DNA of 64,000 nt. Origin: CAVPLM01 sp963713545. Lineage in GTDB: Bacteria; Actinomycetota; Thermoleophilia; RBG-16-64-13. The DNA is taken from NCBI GenBank assembly GCA_963713545.1, contig CAVQME010000001.1:620001-684000 (forward strand), read 5' to 3'. Below the pieces are notes generated by a model. The model was not told the DNA's origin, did not search any database, and saw only the letters and a program-made list of their open reading frames with translations. The position numbers and the translations under genes are program-made. Numbering within the stretch: the stretch's first letter is position 1; each line of letters opens with the position of its first letter. This document shows positions 51,711-61,210 of this stretch, piece after piece.

Positions 51711-52813
51711 CACGCCAGGCGAACAGACTGATGGCAATCCGGCGCGTAGTCTCCTTCTTCGGCGGGCGCGGAGCTCTGCCTCTCGCTCACGGCACGGTCC
51801 GCCGCGGCACTCGACGCGCGGCCCCGGCTGGTGGCCTGGCGCTGGCGTGTGCCGCAGTCGCCCTGCTACTGAGCCCCGCGACTTCGCCGGCGCTGGCAGG
51901 CATCCCCAGCATCACCCGGGCCGAGATCATCGCCCGGGCCGAATCCGGCATCGGCGCCTCGTACACGTGGGGCCGGGAGAGCTGGACTCCCAACCTCGGC
52001 AGCGGTGCCGGTCCCGACTGCTCCGGCTACGCTCTCAAGTGCTGGGAGGTTCCGCGTACCCTTCTCTATCAGGAAGAGGATGGAGAGAACAGTTCGATCT
52101 ACCCTCGCTACTCCAGCTACGAGTTCTTCAACTGTCTGGGTCCGTGGTCTGCGCTGAGCGATCGTTCCCTCCTACGCGAGGGCGACGTGCTGGTCAAGAA
52201 CAACGGCACCTCCGGGCACGTGGTCATCTACGCGGGAGGCGACGCCTGGAACTCGCCCATCATCTACGAGGCTCCTGGAACCGGCCTGACTGTGCGCCGT
52301 GTGAGCCGCTATCTGGGAAGCGAGTACCAGCCGCGGCGGCGGGATTCCTTGGTCACGAGTGGGATCATACTCGACAACCCCACGGCCAAGAGCACCGGCG
52401 GGGAAGATCTCGGCGGCAATTGGGCGCGCAGTACCAGCACCGCCGGGTTCTATGGCGACGATTACCAGGTACGAGCCGCCACCACCGGCGACAGCTGGGC
52501 CCGTTGGACACCCCGGTTCCCTTCCAGTGGATACTACAACGTCTACATGCGCTGGACCAGTGCTTCCAACCGAGCATCCGCAGCTCTTCTGCACGTGAAC
52601 ACAGCCACCGGCCAGTACAATCGCTACGTGAACCAGCGCCTCAACGGGGGCACCTGGTACTCGCTTGGCCGCTACTACTTCAATGCCGGCTACAGCACCG
52701 GGTCGGGGAGCCTCAGCATCTTCGCCACCGGGGCCAACGGTTACGTCGTGGCCGACGCGGTGAAGTTCGTAAGCCTGCGCAGTAGCGTGTCTTGCCATTA
52801 CACCGCCGATTGA
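51707..52813 (+). CDS. Exported NlpC/P60-like protein with golvesin-type C-terminal domain
   Basis: 368 residues. A signal anchor (LALACAAVALLLSPATSPALAG) precedes an NlpC/P60-like cysteine-peptidase or amidase domain: catalytic C105 in GPDCSGYALKCW and H171 in TSGHVVIYAGGD. A golvesin-like beta-sandwich follows (about 235-365), including GYYNVYMRWTSASNRAS and NGYVVADAVKFVSL. It probably cuts peptidoglycan peptides, with the C-terminal domain binding polymer. A strong terminator follows at 52818. Its 3' end has a partial duplicate at 61314. Confidence 0.85.
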   Translation: MTRQANRLMAIRRVVSFFGGRGALPLAHGTVRRGTRRAAPAGGLALACAAVALLLSPATSPALAGIPSITRAEIIARAESGIGASYTWGRESWTPNLGSGAGPDCSGYALKCWEVPRTLLYQEEDGENSSIYPRYSSYEFFNCLGPWSALSDRSLLREGDVLVKNNGTSGHVVIYAGGDAWNSPIIYEAPGTGLTVRRVSRYLGSEYQPRRRDSLVTSGIILDNPTAKSTGGEDLGGNWARSTSTAGFYGDDYQVRAATTGDSWARWTPRFPSSGYYNVYMRWTSASNRASAALLHVNTATGQYNRYVNQRLNGGTWYSLGRYYFNAGYSTGSGSLSIFATGANGYVVADAVKFVSLRSSVSCHYTAD

Positions 52814-52817
52814 GTCG

Positions 52818-52849
52818 ACACCGGGCCCGCTTCGCCGCGGGCCCGGTGT
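52818..52849 (+). terminator. Strong hairpin terminator after the NlpC gene
   Basis: ACACCGGGCCCGC (52818-52830) pairs perfectly with GCGGGCCCGGTGT (52837-52849) around TTCGCC, followed by GCCTCTCTTCTTCTC. A near copy, with the preceding ATTGAGTCGAC, is at 54944. Confidence 0.85.
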
Positions 52850-52946
52850 GCCTCTCTTCTTCTCAGGGGCGGTTCATGAGAGTGACCATCTGGCCACCGT
52901 CGTGCCGCGGTCACGCGGGTGCCCTCTGGGGGACTTGGGACTCTCC

Positions 52947-54735
52947 CTAGAGCTTCCTCCCGCATCCCGCGCAGTAGGTTGAATTCGGAGTGACAGCCGA
53001 CCCACATTGAGAACAGAAGCCGGAAGGAGACGAGGATGCGGCGGCGGGCGAGGCCGCTCGCCCGTTAGCCCGGCCCCGCGACTTCCCTAACACATAGGTG
53101 GCCACGCCGATGGCCGTAGCGGCTACCACAGCCAAAGCGATGATCAGGGCCAGGATCCCGCCGGACAGTCCCCCCGGGACCGGCTCCCTTCTTCGCCGCC
53201 GCCCTGGGAATCATCACCGCTGGCGCCTGTGCCTCCGCCTGCGGTGGTCGCGGTGGTCGTGCTGCCGCCCGAGCTGGTGACCGTCGTGCCTCCGGTCGTG
53301 GCCGAGGGCAACGTAGTGTTCGTCGCCCCGGCTACGACAACTTCATCGGTCCGCCATACCTCGAAGCCTCGCTGGGCGTCGTTGTCATACCAGAGCATGT
53401 GCCCCTGGAACTCGATGGACCCGCACCCGAGCCCGTACCAACTCTGCACCGGTTCCTGGAACATGAGCTCCCAGCTGGTGCCGTCCGACGAGCGCCACAG
53501 CTGGTCTCCCAGATGCCAGTCGCTGACCCCCAGATAGGCGTCCTCCCCGAACGGCAGCATGCCGGCGGTGATACCGGTGTCGGCGCCAAAACCGTCCTCC
53601 CCGACCTGGGTCCACTGCTTGCCGTCGGTGGACTTGTACAGCTGGAACCCATGCGTCACGGGCTGGTCGGGGCCAAGCTGCCACTGGCCGTAGTTGCTGG
53701 CCGTGAGATACAGGTCACCCTTGTACTCTACCAACTCACCCCGAATGTTCCGCGCGTCGCCCACGCCGAAGCCGTCGTTCCCCACCTTCTCCCAGGTGGT
53801 GCCGTCACTCGTACGGTAGACGGCGAAGCCTACGTAATCGCCCCGCCAACCGACGATGTACAGCCGATCTTGGAACACCACCTGAGGGAGCAGAAGATAG
53901 TTGGAGCTTGTGTCCAGCCCGCTGTCCGCTGCTCGCTCCCACTGCAGCCCATCGGCCGTACGCCAGACCTCACCGCCCGTCGAAAGGTTGGCTACGCCAA
54001 CGTAGAGCCTGTCCTGGAAAACGGTCACGCGATCGCGCAGGTTGGCGAGAGCATCAATGGTGACGTTGTTCTTGTCGCCCATGCCTCCGGTGACCACCTG
54101 GCGAAAACTCTCGCCGTCATCGGATACCCAGATCTGCGCGCCGCTGGCGGTGTTGCCGACCCCCACGATCAGGCGGTCGTTGAACACGAACGCGTCCGCC
54201 GTCCTGTTGTCTTTGTCTCCAAACCCACCTTCTTCGATCTGCGCGAACTCCGATCCATCGGAGGTGACCCAGATCTGGATGCCATTGTCGTTGCTCTCGG
54301 AAACCGCATGAGCTTGTCTTTGAAAGTGACGATCCTGAAGGACGTGTTATCTGTATCTCCCAGACCCGGCACCCCCATCTGCTCCCAGGTGATCCCGTCC
54401 TTCGTCCGCAAGATATCCCCGCCCATTTTGTCGCTGCCCGAGTACTGAGTGGAGAAGTCGTTTGCGGTCGTGCTGGCGTACAAGTAGCCCTTGTACTCGA
54501 CGTAGGACGCGATCATCGAATTGTTGGGGTCGGTGAAGCCCCCCTTGATCACCTGGGTCCAGCCGTCGGTCTTGCCCGGGAGGGGTACTGAAGCTGGTTC
54601 GGCGACAGCGACGACTGCTAGGGAGAGCAGACAAGCCGCGGTCGCGGCCACGAACACAGCCGAGCGCGCAAGGGGCGATGTACCGAGCCTGGTCGAACGG
54701 GTCTTCAGTCGGCGCCTGTTGACCGGCGGCAGCAT
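52947..54735 (-). pseudogene. Asp-box surface protein with C-terminal membrane helix and zinc ribbon, frameshifted
   Basis: Three frames together encode one protein of about 595 residues. Part 1 (54735 to about 54305): a signal segment (FVAATAACLLSLAVVAVAEP) and first repeats. Part 2 (to 53144): Asp-box-like repeats with SxDGxxW cores (WVSDDGESF, WRTADGLQWE, YRTSDGTTWEK, YKSTDGKQWTQ, WRSSDGTSWEL), then a Thr-rich linker. Part 3 (to 52947): a membrane helix (ILALIIALAVVAATAIGV) and zinc ribbon CSQCGSAVTPNSTYCAGCGRKL. One base is missing near 54300-54306 and one in the C6 run 53170-53175. The ATG at 54735 has AAGGGGG upstream. The repeats probably form a beta-propeller outside the cell; the ligand is unknown. 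It may be intact if the shifts are sequencing errors. Confidence 0.75.
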
Positions 54736-55192
54736 GGCGACCCCCTTGGCGTCAGCGTTTCCTTGGCCTCCATAATGGGGCGCGAAGGCCTCGGGCGCGA
54801 GAGGCCCCCGGGCGGTCAGCGGCATCCAACCTTCAGGGACTTCTGGCCCGCGACGGCGAGGGGCAGAAATATCACAGTCGCCGATTCTGTCATGTTTGTG
54901 AAAGCGCAGAAGCACTTTTTGGCTCTGTAGCACCGATTGAGTCGACTCCGGGCCCGCTTCGCCGCGGGCCCGGAGTCATCTCGATGGCTTGACGCCGCAG
55001 ACGCTCCGTGCCGGACTGCGACGGGCGCCGCATGCTGAACTCCTGGACGCAGCACGCGCGGGGTACTGAGGGGTCGTCGAAGGTGCCCATATGACTATAC
55101 TTGAGCGTAGCATAACGCTCGATGCTGACCGGCGGCGAGATTCGGGTATCTTGGCCTTCTGAGCGGACCTGGGGCAAAGATCGCGAGGCCAG
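54736..55192. other. Intergenic region upstream of the second two-component operon
   Basis: About 460 bases. It holds the duplicated terminator at 54944-54977. CATATGACTATACTTGAGCG near 55090 is AT-rich and may include a promoter for the response regulator, but no gene is seen. Confidence 0.4.
54944..54977. terminator. Duplicate of the NlpC terminator
   Basis: GACTCCGGGCCCGC (54944-54957) pairs with GCGGGCCCGGAGTC (54964-54977) around TTCGCC. It is preceded by CACCGATTGAGTC, the same context as at 52801-52817 (coding end of the NlpC gene). No gene ends here on the plus strand, so it looks like a leftover of a duplication. Confidence 0.75.
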
Positions 55193-55852
55193 ATGGAGAT
55201 CCTCATCATCGAAGACAACCGGACTCTTGCCAACAACATCCGGCGATACCTCGAGCTGGAACACTATGCCGCCTCGGTGTGCTTCGATGGGGCCGAGGGG
55301 CTGCGCCGGGCGCTGCGTCAGGAGCATGACTGTATCATCCTCGATCTCGACCTGCCCGGTCTGCACGGTCTGGAAGTGTGCCGCCGCCTCCGTGCCGCGG
55401 GGAACGCCTCTCCGGTACTCATCCTGACGGCGAGCGGCGCCAAGCGGGACGTCGTCCAGGGGCTAGATGCCGGCGCCGACGATTACCAGGTAAAGCCCTT
55501 TGATATGGAGGAATTGGCAGCCCGGGTCCGCACACTCCTCAGGCGCCGGGGCACGGCATCCAATCCGTTCCTTCAGGCCGGACAGGTCACTCTCGACACC
55601 AATACTCACGAAGTTCGCAAGGGCGGCGAGGCGGTGCACCTGGCCCCCAAGGAGTATGGACTCTTGGAATACCTTATGCGACATGCGGGTGTGGCTCGAG
55701 ATAGGGCGACCATAGTCGCGCATGTGTGGGGAGAGCACAGCGCGTCGATCCCTCTGGAGACGGTCGATGTACACGTGGCCTACCTACGGCGCAAGCTGGG
55801 CAAGGACGTCATTCGCACCGTTCCCGGCAAGGGCTACTTCGTCCCCGCCTAG
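55193..55852 (+). CDS. OmpR-family response regulator
   Basis: 219 residues. The receiver domain has IIEDNRTLANN, phospho-acceptor D51 in IILDLDLPGLHG, and DDYQVKPFDMEEL. The winged helix ends with VDVHVAYLRRKLGKDVIRTVPGKGYF. It pairs with the kinase starting six bases after its stop. It leads a six-gene operon with a P-type ATPase, so it may respond to ions or envelope stress. No strong ribosome site is seen before the ATG. Confidence 0.94.
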   Translation: MEILIIEDNRTLANNIRRYLELEHYAASVCFDGAEGLRRALRQEHDCIILDLDLPGLHGLEVCRRLRAAGNASPVLILTASGAKRDVVQGLDAGADDYQVKPFDMEELAARVRTLLRRRGTASNPFLQAGQVTLDTNTHEVRKGGEAVHLAPKEYGLLEYLMRHAGVARDRATIVAHVWGEHSASIPLETVDVHVAYLRRKLGKDVIRTVPGKGYFVPA

Positions 55853-55857
55853 AGGCC

Positions 55858-57048
55858 ATGTTTCGCCGCCTCCGCTACAGGATCGCCCTCCAGTTCACTG
55901 GGCTGGTGTTCGCTCTGATGCTGGTGGTGGGGGGCGCGTTCATAGGCGTGCAGTACTTCGGCACGCATCGGTCGACAAACGACCAGCTGCGGACCGACGC
56001 AGCCCAATTTGAGACCAAGCTCGCAGAGGCGTCTGGGGACGGTGCCGCCATCCCAGAGGCCGCCGCAACCCTTCATGACGCCGCCGTCCGTGTGTTCTCG
56101 GGCCAAGGGGAGGTGATCTTCGCGAGCGACCTCTTCGGGCGCTTATCGGTTCCGATGCAGGCGGGGACGACAGCCCGGTTCCTTACCGTGAAAGGGTCGG
56201 GGAGCTATTACCGTGTATACGAGGTCCCTCTGGGCGGCGAAGGGGAAGCGGCGACCTATCTGCAGGTAGCGCGGCCGGAACGCATAGACGTCCACGAATT
56301 GCCCGGTGAGGCGATGCTGTTCGGCATCGTGGCCATCGTGGTGACGTCACTCACCTTCGTCTTCGGGCTGCTCTTCGCCAAACGAAGCCTGGCTCCGGCG
56401 GAAGCGATGTTCGTCCGCCTCCGTCAGTTCACCCATGATGCGAGCCACGAACTGCGCACTCCCCTGGCCACGGTCGGCTCCTCGCTCGACCTTGCGCTGA
56501 AGAGCGGAGACTACGAGCGCGAGATCCGAGCAGCCAAGAACGAACTGAAGCAGGGCTCGCGTCTTATCGAGCGCCTTCTGCAATTGGCCGAACTTGACGA
56601 GTTGGCTCTTTCGCCGACGCCGACGGACATGTCGGCTCTCGTGGCGAGCGAGGTGGAGCAGCATCAGCCGGCGGCTGGCGAAGCCGGGATCGAGCTCACC
56701 AGCACGCTTGCCGAGGGATTGGTCGTAGACTGCGACGAGGGATTAGTGAGGCAGCTCATCGACAATCTCTTGACGAACGCTCTGAAGTTCACGCCCCCGG
56801 GAGGAAAGACCTTACTCAGTCTCTCGTCCGATGGTCTCTCCGTGAGTGACACCGGGGTGGGGATCCCACCGGAGGCGCTTCCTCACGTGTTCGATCGTTT
56901 CTACCGGGCGGAATCCGCCCGCGGCGAGGAAGGGTCTGGTCTTGGCCTGGCAATAGTTGCCCGCATCGTCGAGGCCCATGGTTGGACCATCCATGTGGAC
57001 AGTAAGGTGGGAAAGGGCAGCACGTTCACCGTCGCGTTCGGTGGCTGA
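55858..57048 (+). CDS. Sensor histidine kinase
   Basis: 396 residues. Two membrane helices (IALQFTGLVFALMLVVGGAFIG, 9-30, and AMLFGIVAIVVTSLTFVFGLLFA, 152-174) flank a 120-residue extracellular sensor domain. The kinase core is complete: H197 in FTHDASHELRTPLATVG, N box NLLTNALKFTPPG, G boxes SDTGVGIPPEALPHVFDRFYR and EGSGLGLAIVARIVEAHG. There is no clear HAMP domain. It phosphorylates the regulator encoded just upstream. The stimulus is unknown. Confidence 0.94.
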   Translation: MFRRLRYRIALQFTGLVFALMLVVGGAFIGVQYFGTHRSTNDQLRTDAAQFETKLAEASGDGAAIPEAAATLHDAAVRVFSGQGEVIFASDLFGRLSVPMQAGTTARFLTVKGSGSYYRVYEVPLGGEGEAATYLQVARPERIDVHELPGEAMLFGIVAIVVTSLTFVFGLLFAKRSLAPAEAMFVRLRQFTHDASHELRTPLATVGSSLDLALKSGDYEREIRAAKNELKQGSRLIERLLQLAELDELALSPTPTDMSALVASEVEQHQPAAGEAGIELTSTLAEGLVVDCDEGLVRQLIDNLLTNALKFTPPGGKTLLSLSSDGLSVSDTGVGIPPEALPHVFDRFYRAESARGEEGSGLGLAIVARIVEAHGWTIHVDSKVGKGSTFTVAFGG

Positions 57049-57160
57049 ATGTCGCCTTAATCCGCCCTTAAGGTGCCTGTCGGCATAATCACTGCACAGA
57101 AGGCCTCTCCGGTCCCGTCGGAGCGGCCCCATGCAGGGCGGTAGTGCCGGAGGAGACCTG

Positions 57161-57505
57161 ATGCGCGAGAGAAGATCACGAAGAACGGCCAGAACGCTCC
57201 GTCAGGACGCGAGTTTCGTCGTGAGCCTGCTCTTGCTGCTTGCCGTGGTTCTCTCCGTACTCACCGCTTTGGGCAGTGACGAGGCCGAGTTCTTCGGTTT
57301 GGGCGACGATCTACACGGACTGATGGGCTGGAGCATGGTCGTGCTCACCGTCCTGCACACCATTCTCCATGGTGGGCACATGATCAACTACGCGAAGCGC
57401 AGGATGCGAAACCGCTTCGGAGTGGGTGGGGTGATCTGCTCGGGGCCCGACAGACGCGAACACGAACAACCTCGGCCCGGGTTCGACGAGACCGAGGCTA
57501 GGTAG
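57161..57505 (+). CDS. DUF4405-like small membrane protein
   Basis: 114 residues from ATG 57161, which has GGAGGAG upstream. Two membrane segments (SFVVSLLLLLAVVLSVLTALG and MGWSMVVLTVLHTILHGGHM) carry conserved histidines (DDLHGLMGW, LHTILHGGHMINYAKRR), the pattern of DUF4405 proteins, which are probably cytochrome-like heme or electron-transfer membrane proteins. It lies between the kinase and the dedA-like gene in the operon. Confidence 0.75.
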   Translation: MRERRSRRTARTLRQDASFVVSLLLLLAVVLSVLTALGSDEAEFFGLGDDLHGLMGWSMVVLTVLHTILHGGHMINYAKRRMRNRFGVGGVICSGPDRREHEQPRPGFDETEAR

Positions 57506-57506
57506 C

Positions 57507-58205
57507 GTGGATATCGGTTTTCTCGAATATCTTCTCGATCCTGCCGGCCTGCTATCTGACATCGTGACGCGCGGCGGCGGATGGGTCTATTGGGTGATCT
57601 TCGCAATCGTCTTCGCCGAGACCGGTCTGGTGCTGACGCCCTTCCTTCCGGGCGACTCCCTGCTTTTCGCGGCAGGGGCATTGGCAGGGGCTCAGCGGCT
57701 CGAACTGTGGGCGCTCGCCATTGTCGTGCTGGCGGCGGCCGTGGCGGGCGACGCGGTCAACTACATTGTGGGAAGGTTCTTCGGAGAAAGGATCGCAAGG
57801 CGGGCCGGCAGACTAGTGAAGCGCCGGCACATTGAAGCGACCGAGGGCTTCTTCCTCAGACATGGGGGTAAGGCGGTGGTGTTGGCTAGGTTCGTACCGG
57901 TGGCTCGGACCTTCGCCCCATTCGTGGCCGGCCTCGGGGGAATGTCTCTCGGACGTTTCTGGCGGTACAACATTCTCGGGGCTGTTGCCTGGGTGGCGGT
58001 GTTCGTGGTCTCCGGCTACTTCTTCGGCACCATCCCGTGGGTAGAGAACAACCTGACGATCGTCATACTGGCCATCGTGGGGATGTCCGTCGCGCCCTTG
58101 GCCTTGAAGGCCTGGCGGCACCGCCGGCATCTGCGATCCGCGACGTGTGCGAACGCAACAGAAAGGAAGGATCCATGGATTGCCCGGTCTGCGGAGAAAG
58201 ACTGA
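57507..58205 (+). CDS. DedA-family membrane protein
   Basis: 232 residues. The DedA/SNARE-associated pattern is clear: FAETGLVLTPFLPGDSLLFAAGALAG, DAVNYIVGRFFGERIARR and VLARFVPVARTFAPFVAGLGGMS. DedA proteins move or flip lipids such as undecaprenyl phosphate and help keep membrane potential. The start is a GTG one base after the previous stop. The C-terminal 30 residues are unusual because they overlap the next gene. Confidence 0.92.
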   Translation: MDIGFLEYLLDPAGLLSDIVTRGGGWVYWVIFAIVFAETGLVLTPFLPGDSLLFAAGALAGAQRLELWALAIVVLAAAVAGDAVNYIVGRFFGERIARRAGRLVKRRHIEATEGFFLRHGGKAVVLARFVPVARTFAPFVAGLGGMSLGRFWRYNILGAVAWVAVFVVSGYFFGTIPWVENNLTIVILAIVGMSVAPLALKAWRHRRHLRSATCANATERKDPWIARSAEKD

Positions 58206-58504
58206 GGGAGATCGAGCGCTCGGGCGTGATGGTCGACATCTGCCCATCGTGCAAGGGTATCTGGCTCGATCGTGGCGAGATCGACAAACTCATCGAAATG
58301 GAGGCCAAAGGAGCGCCGGCCGCCCCCGTCGGCCAGACAGGCACCGCTCGCTATGAGCCGGAGAGGCGAGACGATCGTGATCATGACGATCACGACCATG
58401 ACAACAAGCATCGCGACGATCATGGCTATGACCAGAAACCGGTTGGCAAGCAGCGGCGGACCTCGCTTCTCCAAGATCTCCTCGGCGGCTTCGGCCAAGA
58501 ATGA
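58175..58504 (+). CDS. Zinc-ribbon (zf-TFIIB) protein with His/Asp-rich tail
   Basis: 109 residues. The N-terminal CPVCGERL ... CPSCKGIWLDRGEIDKLIE is the zf-TFIIB-type domain (two CxxC pairs). The middle is His/Asp-rich (DRDHDDHDHDNKHRDDHGYD), a likely metal-binding stretch, and the C-terminus RTSLLQDLLGGFGQE is a short amphipathic helix. The ATG has AAAGGAAGG upstream, overlaps the dedA end by 31 bases, and its stop overlaps the ATPase start (ATGA). A metal-handling link to the ATPase is inferred. Confidence 0.85.
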   Translation: MDCPVCGERLREIERSGVMVDICPSCKGIWLDRGEIDKLIEMEAKGAPAAPVGQTGTARYEPERRDDRDHDDHDHDNKHRDDHGYDQKPVGKQRRTSLLQDLLGGFGQE

Positions 58505-61158
58505 GGTCCGATCCCGCGGATGATCCGAGCGGCCTCTCGCCCGCGGAGGCGGGCGAGAGGCTCCGCTCTGAGGGGTTCAACGAGCTGCCGTCCGCCAAGA
58601 AGCGCGGGCTGGCGGCCATAGCGCTAGGCGTGATCAGAGAGCCGATGTTTTTGCTTCTGGTGTTCTCCGGGGCACTCTACGCGACCCTGGGCGACATACA
58701 GGAAGCCTCCATGCTTATGGGCTTCGTCTTCGTGGTGATGGGTATCACCATGTATCAGGAGCGCAAGACCGAGCGGGCCCTGGACGCCCTGCGCGATCTG
58801 TCCAGCCCGCGGGCGCGGGTGATCCGGGGCGGGGAGCAAATCAGGATCCCCGGCAGAGAAGTAGTCCGGGGAGATATCGTCCTCGTCGCCGAGGGCGATC
58901 GCGTGCCCGCCGACGCATTCGTTCTCTCATGTGACAACCTGCAGGCCGATGAGTCGCTGCTCACGGGCGAGTCGGTACCGGTGCGAAAGCTGGCTTCCAT
59001 CGACCCCTCAAGTGCGCTTGCCCCCCTTGTGCGGCCGGGGGGCGACGACCTTCCCAACATCTTTGCCGGGACGCTGATAGTACAGGGTCAGGGAATCGCG
59101 GAAGTGATCGCCACCGGGCCGCGCACGGAGATGGGTAGGATCGGGCAGGCGCTCGAGTCTACCGATCGTGAGCCGACCGACCTCCAACGGCACAGCGGGC
59201 GGCTGGTGCGGAACATGGCGCTCATAGGGCTCTTCGTCTGCCTCCTGGTCGTGCTCATCTATGGCCTGACCCGCGGTCGCTGGACGGAAGGGCTTCTTGC
59301 TGGAGTGACGCTGGCGATGGCGACGCTGCCTGAGGAGATCCCGGTGGTGCTCACGGTCTTTCTGGCCCTGGGCGCGTGGCGCATCAGCCAGAAGAGCGTC
59401 CTCACCCGCAGGATCCCGGCCGTGGAATCCCTCGGCTCGGCGACCGTCCTCTGCGTCGACAAGACGGGCACCTTGACGCTGAATTGCATGACCATCGCCC
59501 GCCTTTTCGCCGGCGGCCGGTTCTTCGCAGTCCCGGGAGCAGGGGCAGCCGCTCCGGGAGAGGTCGCTGGTGAGGTTTCCGGAGCGGACGGGCGATCTGA
59601 GGGCATCACGCTGGACGCTCCCCACCTTGAGGAGTTCCACGAACTCGTGGAATACGGGATCCTCGCCAGCGAGCTCGATCCTTTCGATCCGATGGAGAAA
59701 GCGTTCAAGGAGCTGGGAGGAAGATACTTCGCCGGCTCCGAGCACCTGCATGGCGACTGGCAGCTTGTTCACGAATACCCGCTCTCGCGAGAGCTTCTGG
59801 CTATGTCACACGTTTGGCGCTCGCCTCTGGGTGATGCTTACGTCATCGCGGCGAAGGGCGCACCGGAAGCTATCGCCGACCTCTGCCATCTGGACGCTTC
59901 CCAGCACCGGGACCTCTCACGCGCCATCGAGACCATGGCTGAGGACGGGCTCAGAGTGCTTGGAGTCGCACGGGCTGTCTTCCGGGGGGACGAGTGGCCC
60001 GGGGCACAGCACGATTTCGACTTCACCTTTCTGGGGCTAGTGGGACTATCGGACCCTCCCCGCCCGTCCGTTGCGAAGTCGCTCAAAGAGTGCCGGACCG
60101 CCGGCATCCGGGTGATCATGATCACCGGAGATTACCCGGGGACCGCACGGGCGATCGCCCGTCAGATCGGTCTTGACGCCCCGGAGGTGGTTATCACCGG
60201 ACCAGAGTTGGAGGCTATGGAGGAGCCGGAGCTCCAGGAACGCATCGGGGACTGCAACATCTTCGCTCGGATGGTGCCCGAGCAGAAACTGAGGCTGGTC
60301 CGTGCGCTCAAGGCTCGAGGTGAACTCGTGGCCATGACCGGCGACGGCGTCAACGACGCCCCCGCTCTAAAAGCCGCCAACATAGGGGTGGCCATGGGCC
60401 AACGGGGCACGGACGTCGCGCGGGAAGCCTCGTCACTCGTGCTCCTCGACGACGACTTCTCGTCCATCGTCGCAGCCGTCAGGCTGGGTCGGCGGATCTT
60501 CGACAATCTCAAGAAGGCGGTGGCCTACATCTTCGCCGTCCACACACCGATCATCGGCTTGACACTCATCCCGCTCGTGCTCCGGTGGCCATTGGTCTTC
60601 TCCCCCGTGCACGTGCTCTTCCTGGAGCTGATCATCGACCCCGCGTGTTCAGTGGTCTTCGAGGCCGAGCCGGAAGAAAAGGGCATCATGAACCGCCCGC
60701 CGCGACCGGCGAAGGAGCCCCTGTTCGGGCGGAAGGTCCTGGGAATCAGTGTTCTGCAGGGCCTGGTGGTATTGGCCATCCTGCTCGTGATATACGGGAT
60801 CTCTCTGGCTCGGGGACAGAGTGCCGAGCAGGCCCGAGCCCTGACGTTCGCCACGCTGATCGTCGCAAACCTGGCCCTGATCCTGACCAACCGGTCCTGG
60901 AGCCGGGGAATCCTCGCGACGCTTCGCTCCCCCAACTCCGCGCTGTGGTGGGTGGTCGGCGGGGCCCTGGCCTTTTTGGGACTCGTGCTGTATGTGCCTG
61001 CCCTAAGAGAGCTATTCCGCTTCGGTGTGCTCCACTCGGTGGACTTGCTGATCTGCCTGACTGCCGGACTCCTGAGCGTGGCCTGGTTCGAAGGCCTGAA
61101 GGCGATAAGAGGCCGCAGGGAACGGGCGCTTGAAACCCCGCCGCCTGCTGAAGCCTAA
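58501..61158 (+). CDS. P-type cation-transporting ATPase (P2-like)
   Basis: 885 residues. Complete P-type ATPase: actuator TGES motif in DESLLTGESVPVRK (about residue 155), PEEIP in TLPEEIPVVLTVFLALGAWR (transport helix M4), phosphorylated D320 in CVDKTGTLTLNC, and hinge TGDGVNDAPALKAANIG. The PEEIP pattern and C-terminal helices fit calcium-type (PacL/SERCA-like) pumps; Ca2+, Mn2+ or another divalent cation is likely. It is the last gene of the operon with a two-component system, suggesting ion-dependent control. Confidence 0.93.
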   Translation: MRSDPADDPSGLSPAEAGERLRSEGFNELPSAKKRGLAAIALGVIREPMFLLLVFSGALYATLGDIQEASMLMGFVFVVMGITMYQERKTERALDALRDLSSPRARVIRGGEQIRIPGREVVRGDIVLVAEGDRVPADAFVLSCDNLQADESLLTGESVPVRKLASIDPSSALAPLVRPGGDDLPNIFAGTLIVQGQGIAEVIATGPRTEMGRIGQALESTDREPTDLQRHSGRLVRNMALIGLFVCLLVVLIYGLTRGRWTEGLLAGVTLAMATLPEEIPVVLTVFLALGAWRISQKSVLTRRIPAVESLGSATVLCVDKTGTLTLNCMTIARLFAGGRFFAVPGAGAAAPGEVAGEVSGADGRSEGITLDAPHLEEFHELVEYGILASELDPFDPMEKAFKELGGRYFAGSEHLHGDWQLVHEYPLSRELLAMSHVWRSPLGDAYVIAAKGAPEAIADLCHLDASQHRDLSRAIETMAEDGLRVLGVARAVFRGDEWPGAQHDFDFTFLGLVGLSDPPRPSVAKSLKECRTAGIRVIMITGDYPGTARAIARQIGLDAPEVVITGPELEAMEEPELQERIGDCNIFARMVPEQKLRLVRALKARGELVAMTGDGVNDAPALKAANIGVAMGQRGTDVAREASSLVLLDDDFSSIVAAVRLGRRIFDNLKKAVAYIFAVHTPIIGLTLIPLVLRWPLVFSPVHVLFLELIIDPACSVVFEAEPEEKGIMNRPPRPAKEPLFGRKVLGISVLQGLVVLAILLVIYGISLARGQSAEQARALTFATLIVANLALILTNRSWSRGILATLRSPNSALWWVVGGALAFLGLVLYVPALRELFRFGVLHSVDLLICLTAGLLSVAWFEGLKAIRGRRERALETPPPAEA

Positions 61159-61210
61159 CCCGTGCGACCCGGGCGCCGTAGAGCCCAATGAATTCCTTGC
61201 CGGACCAAGT

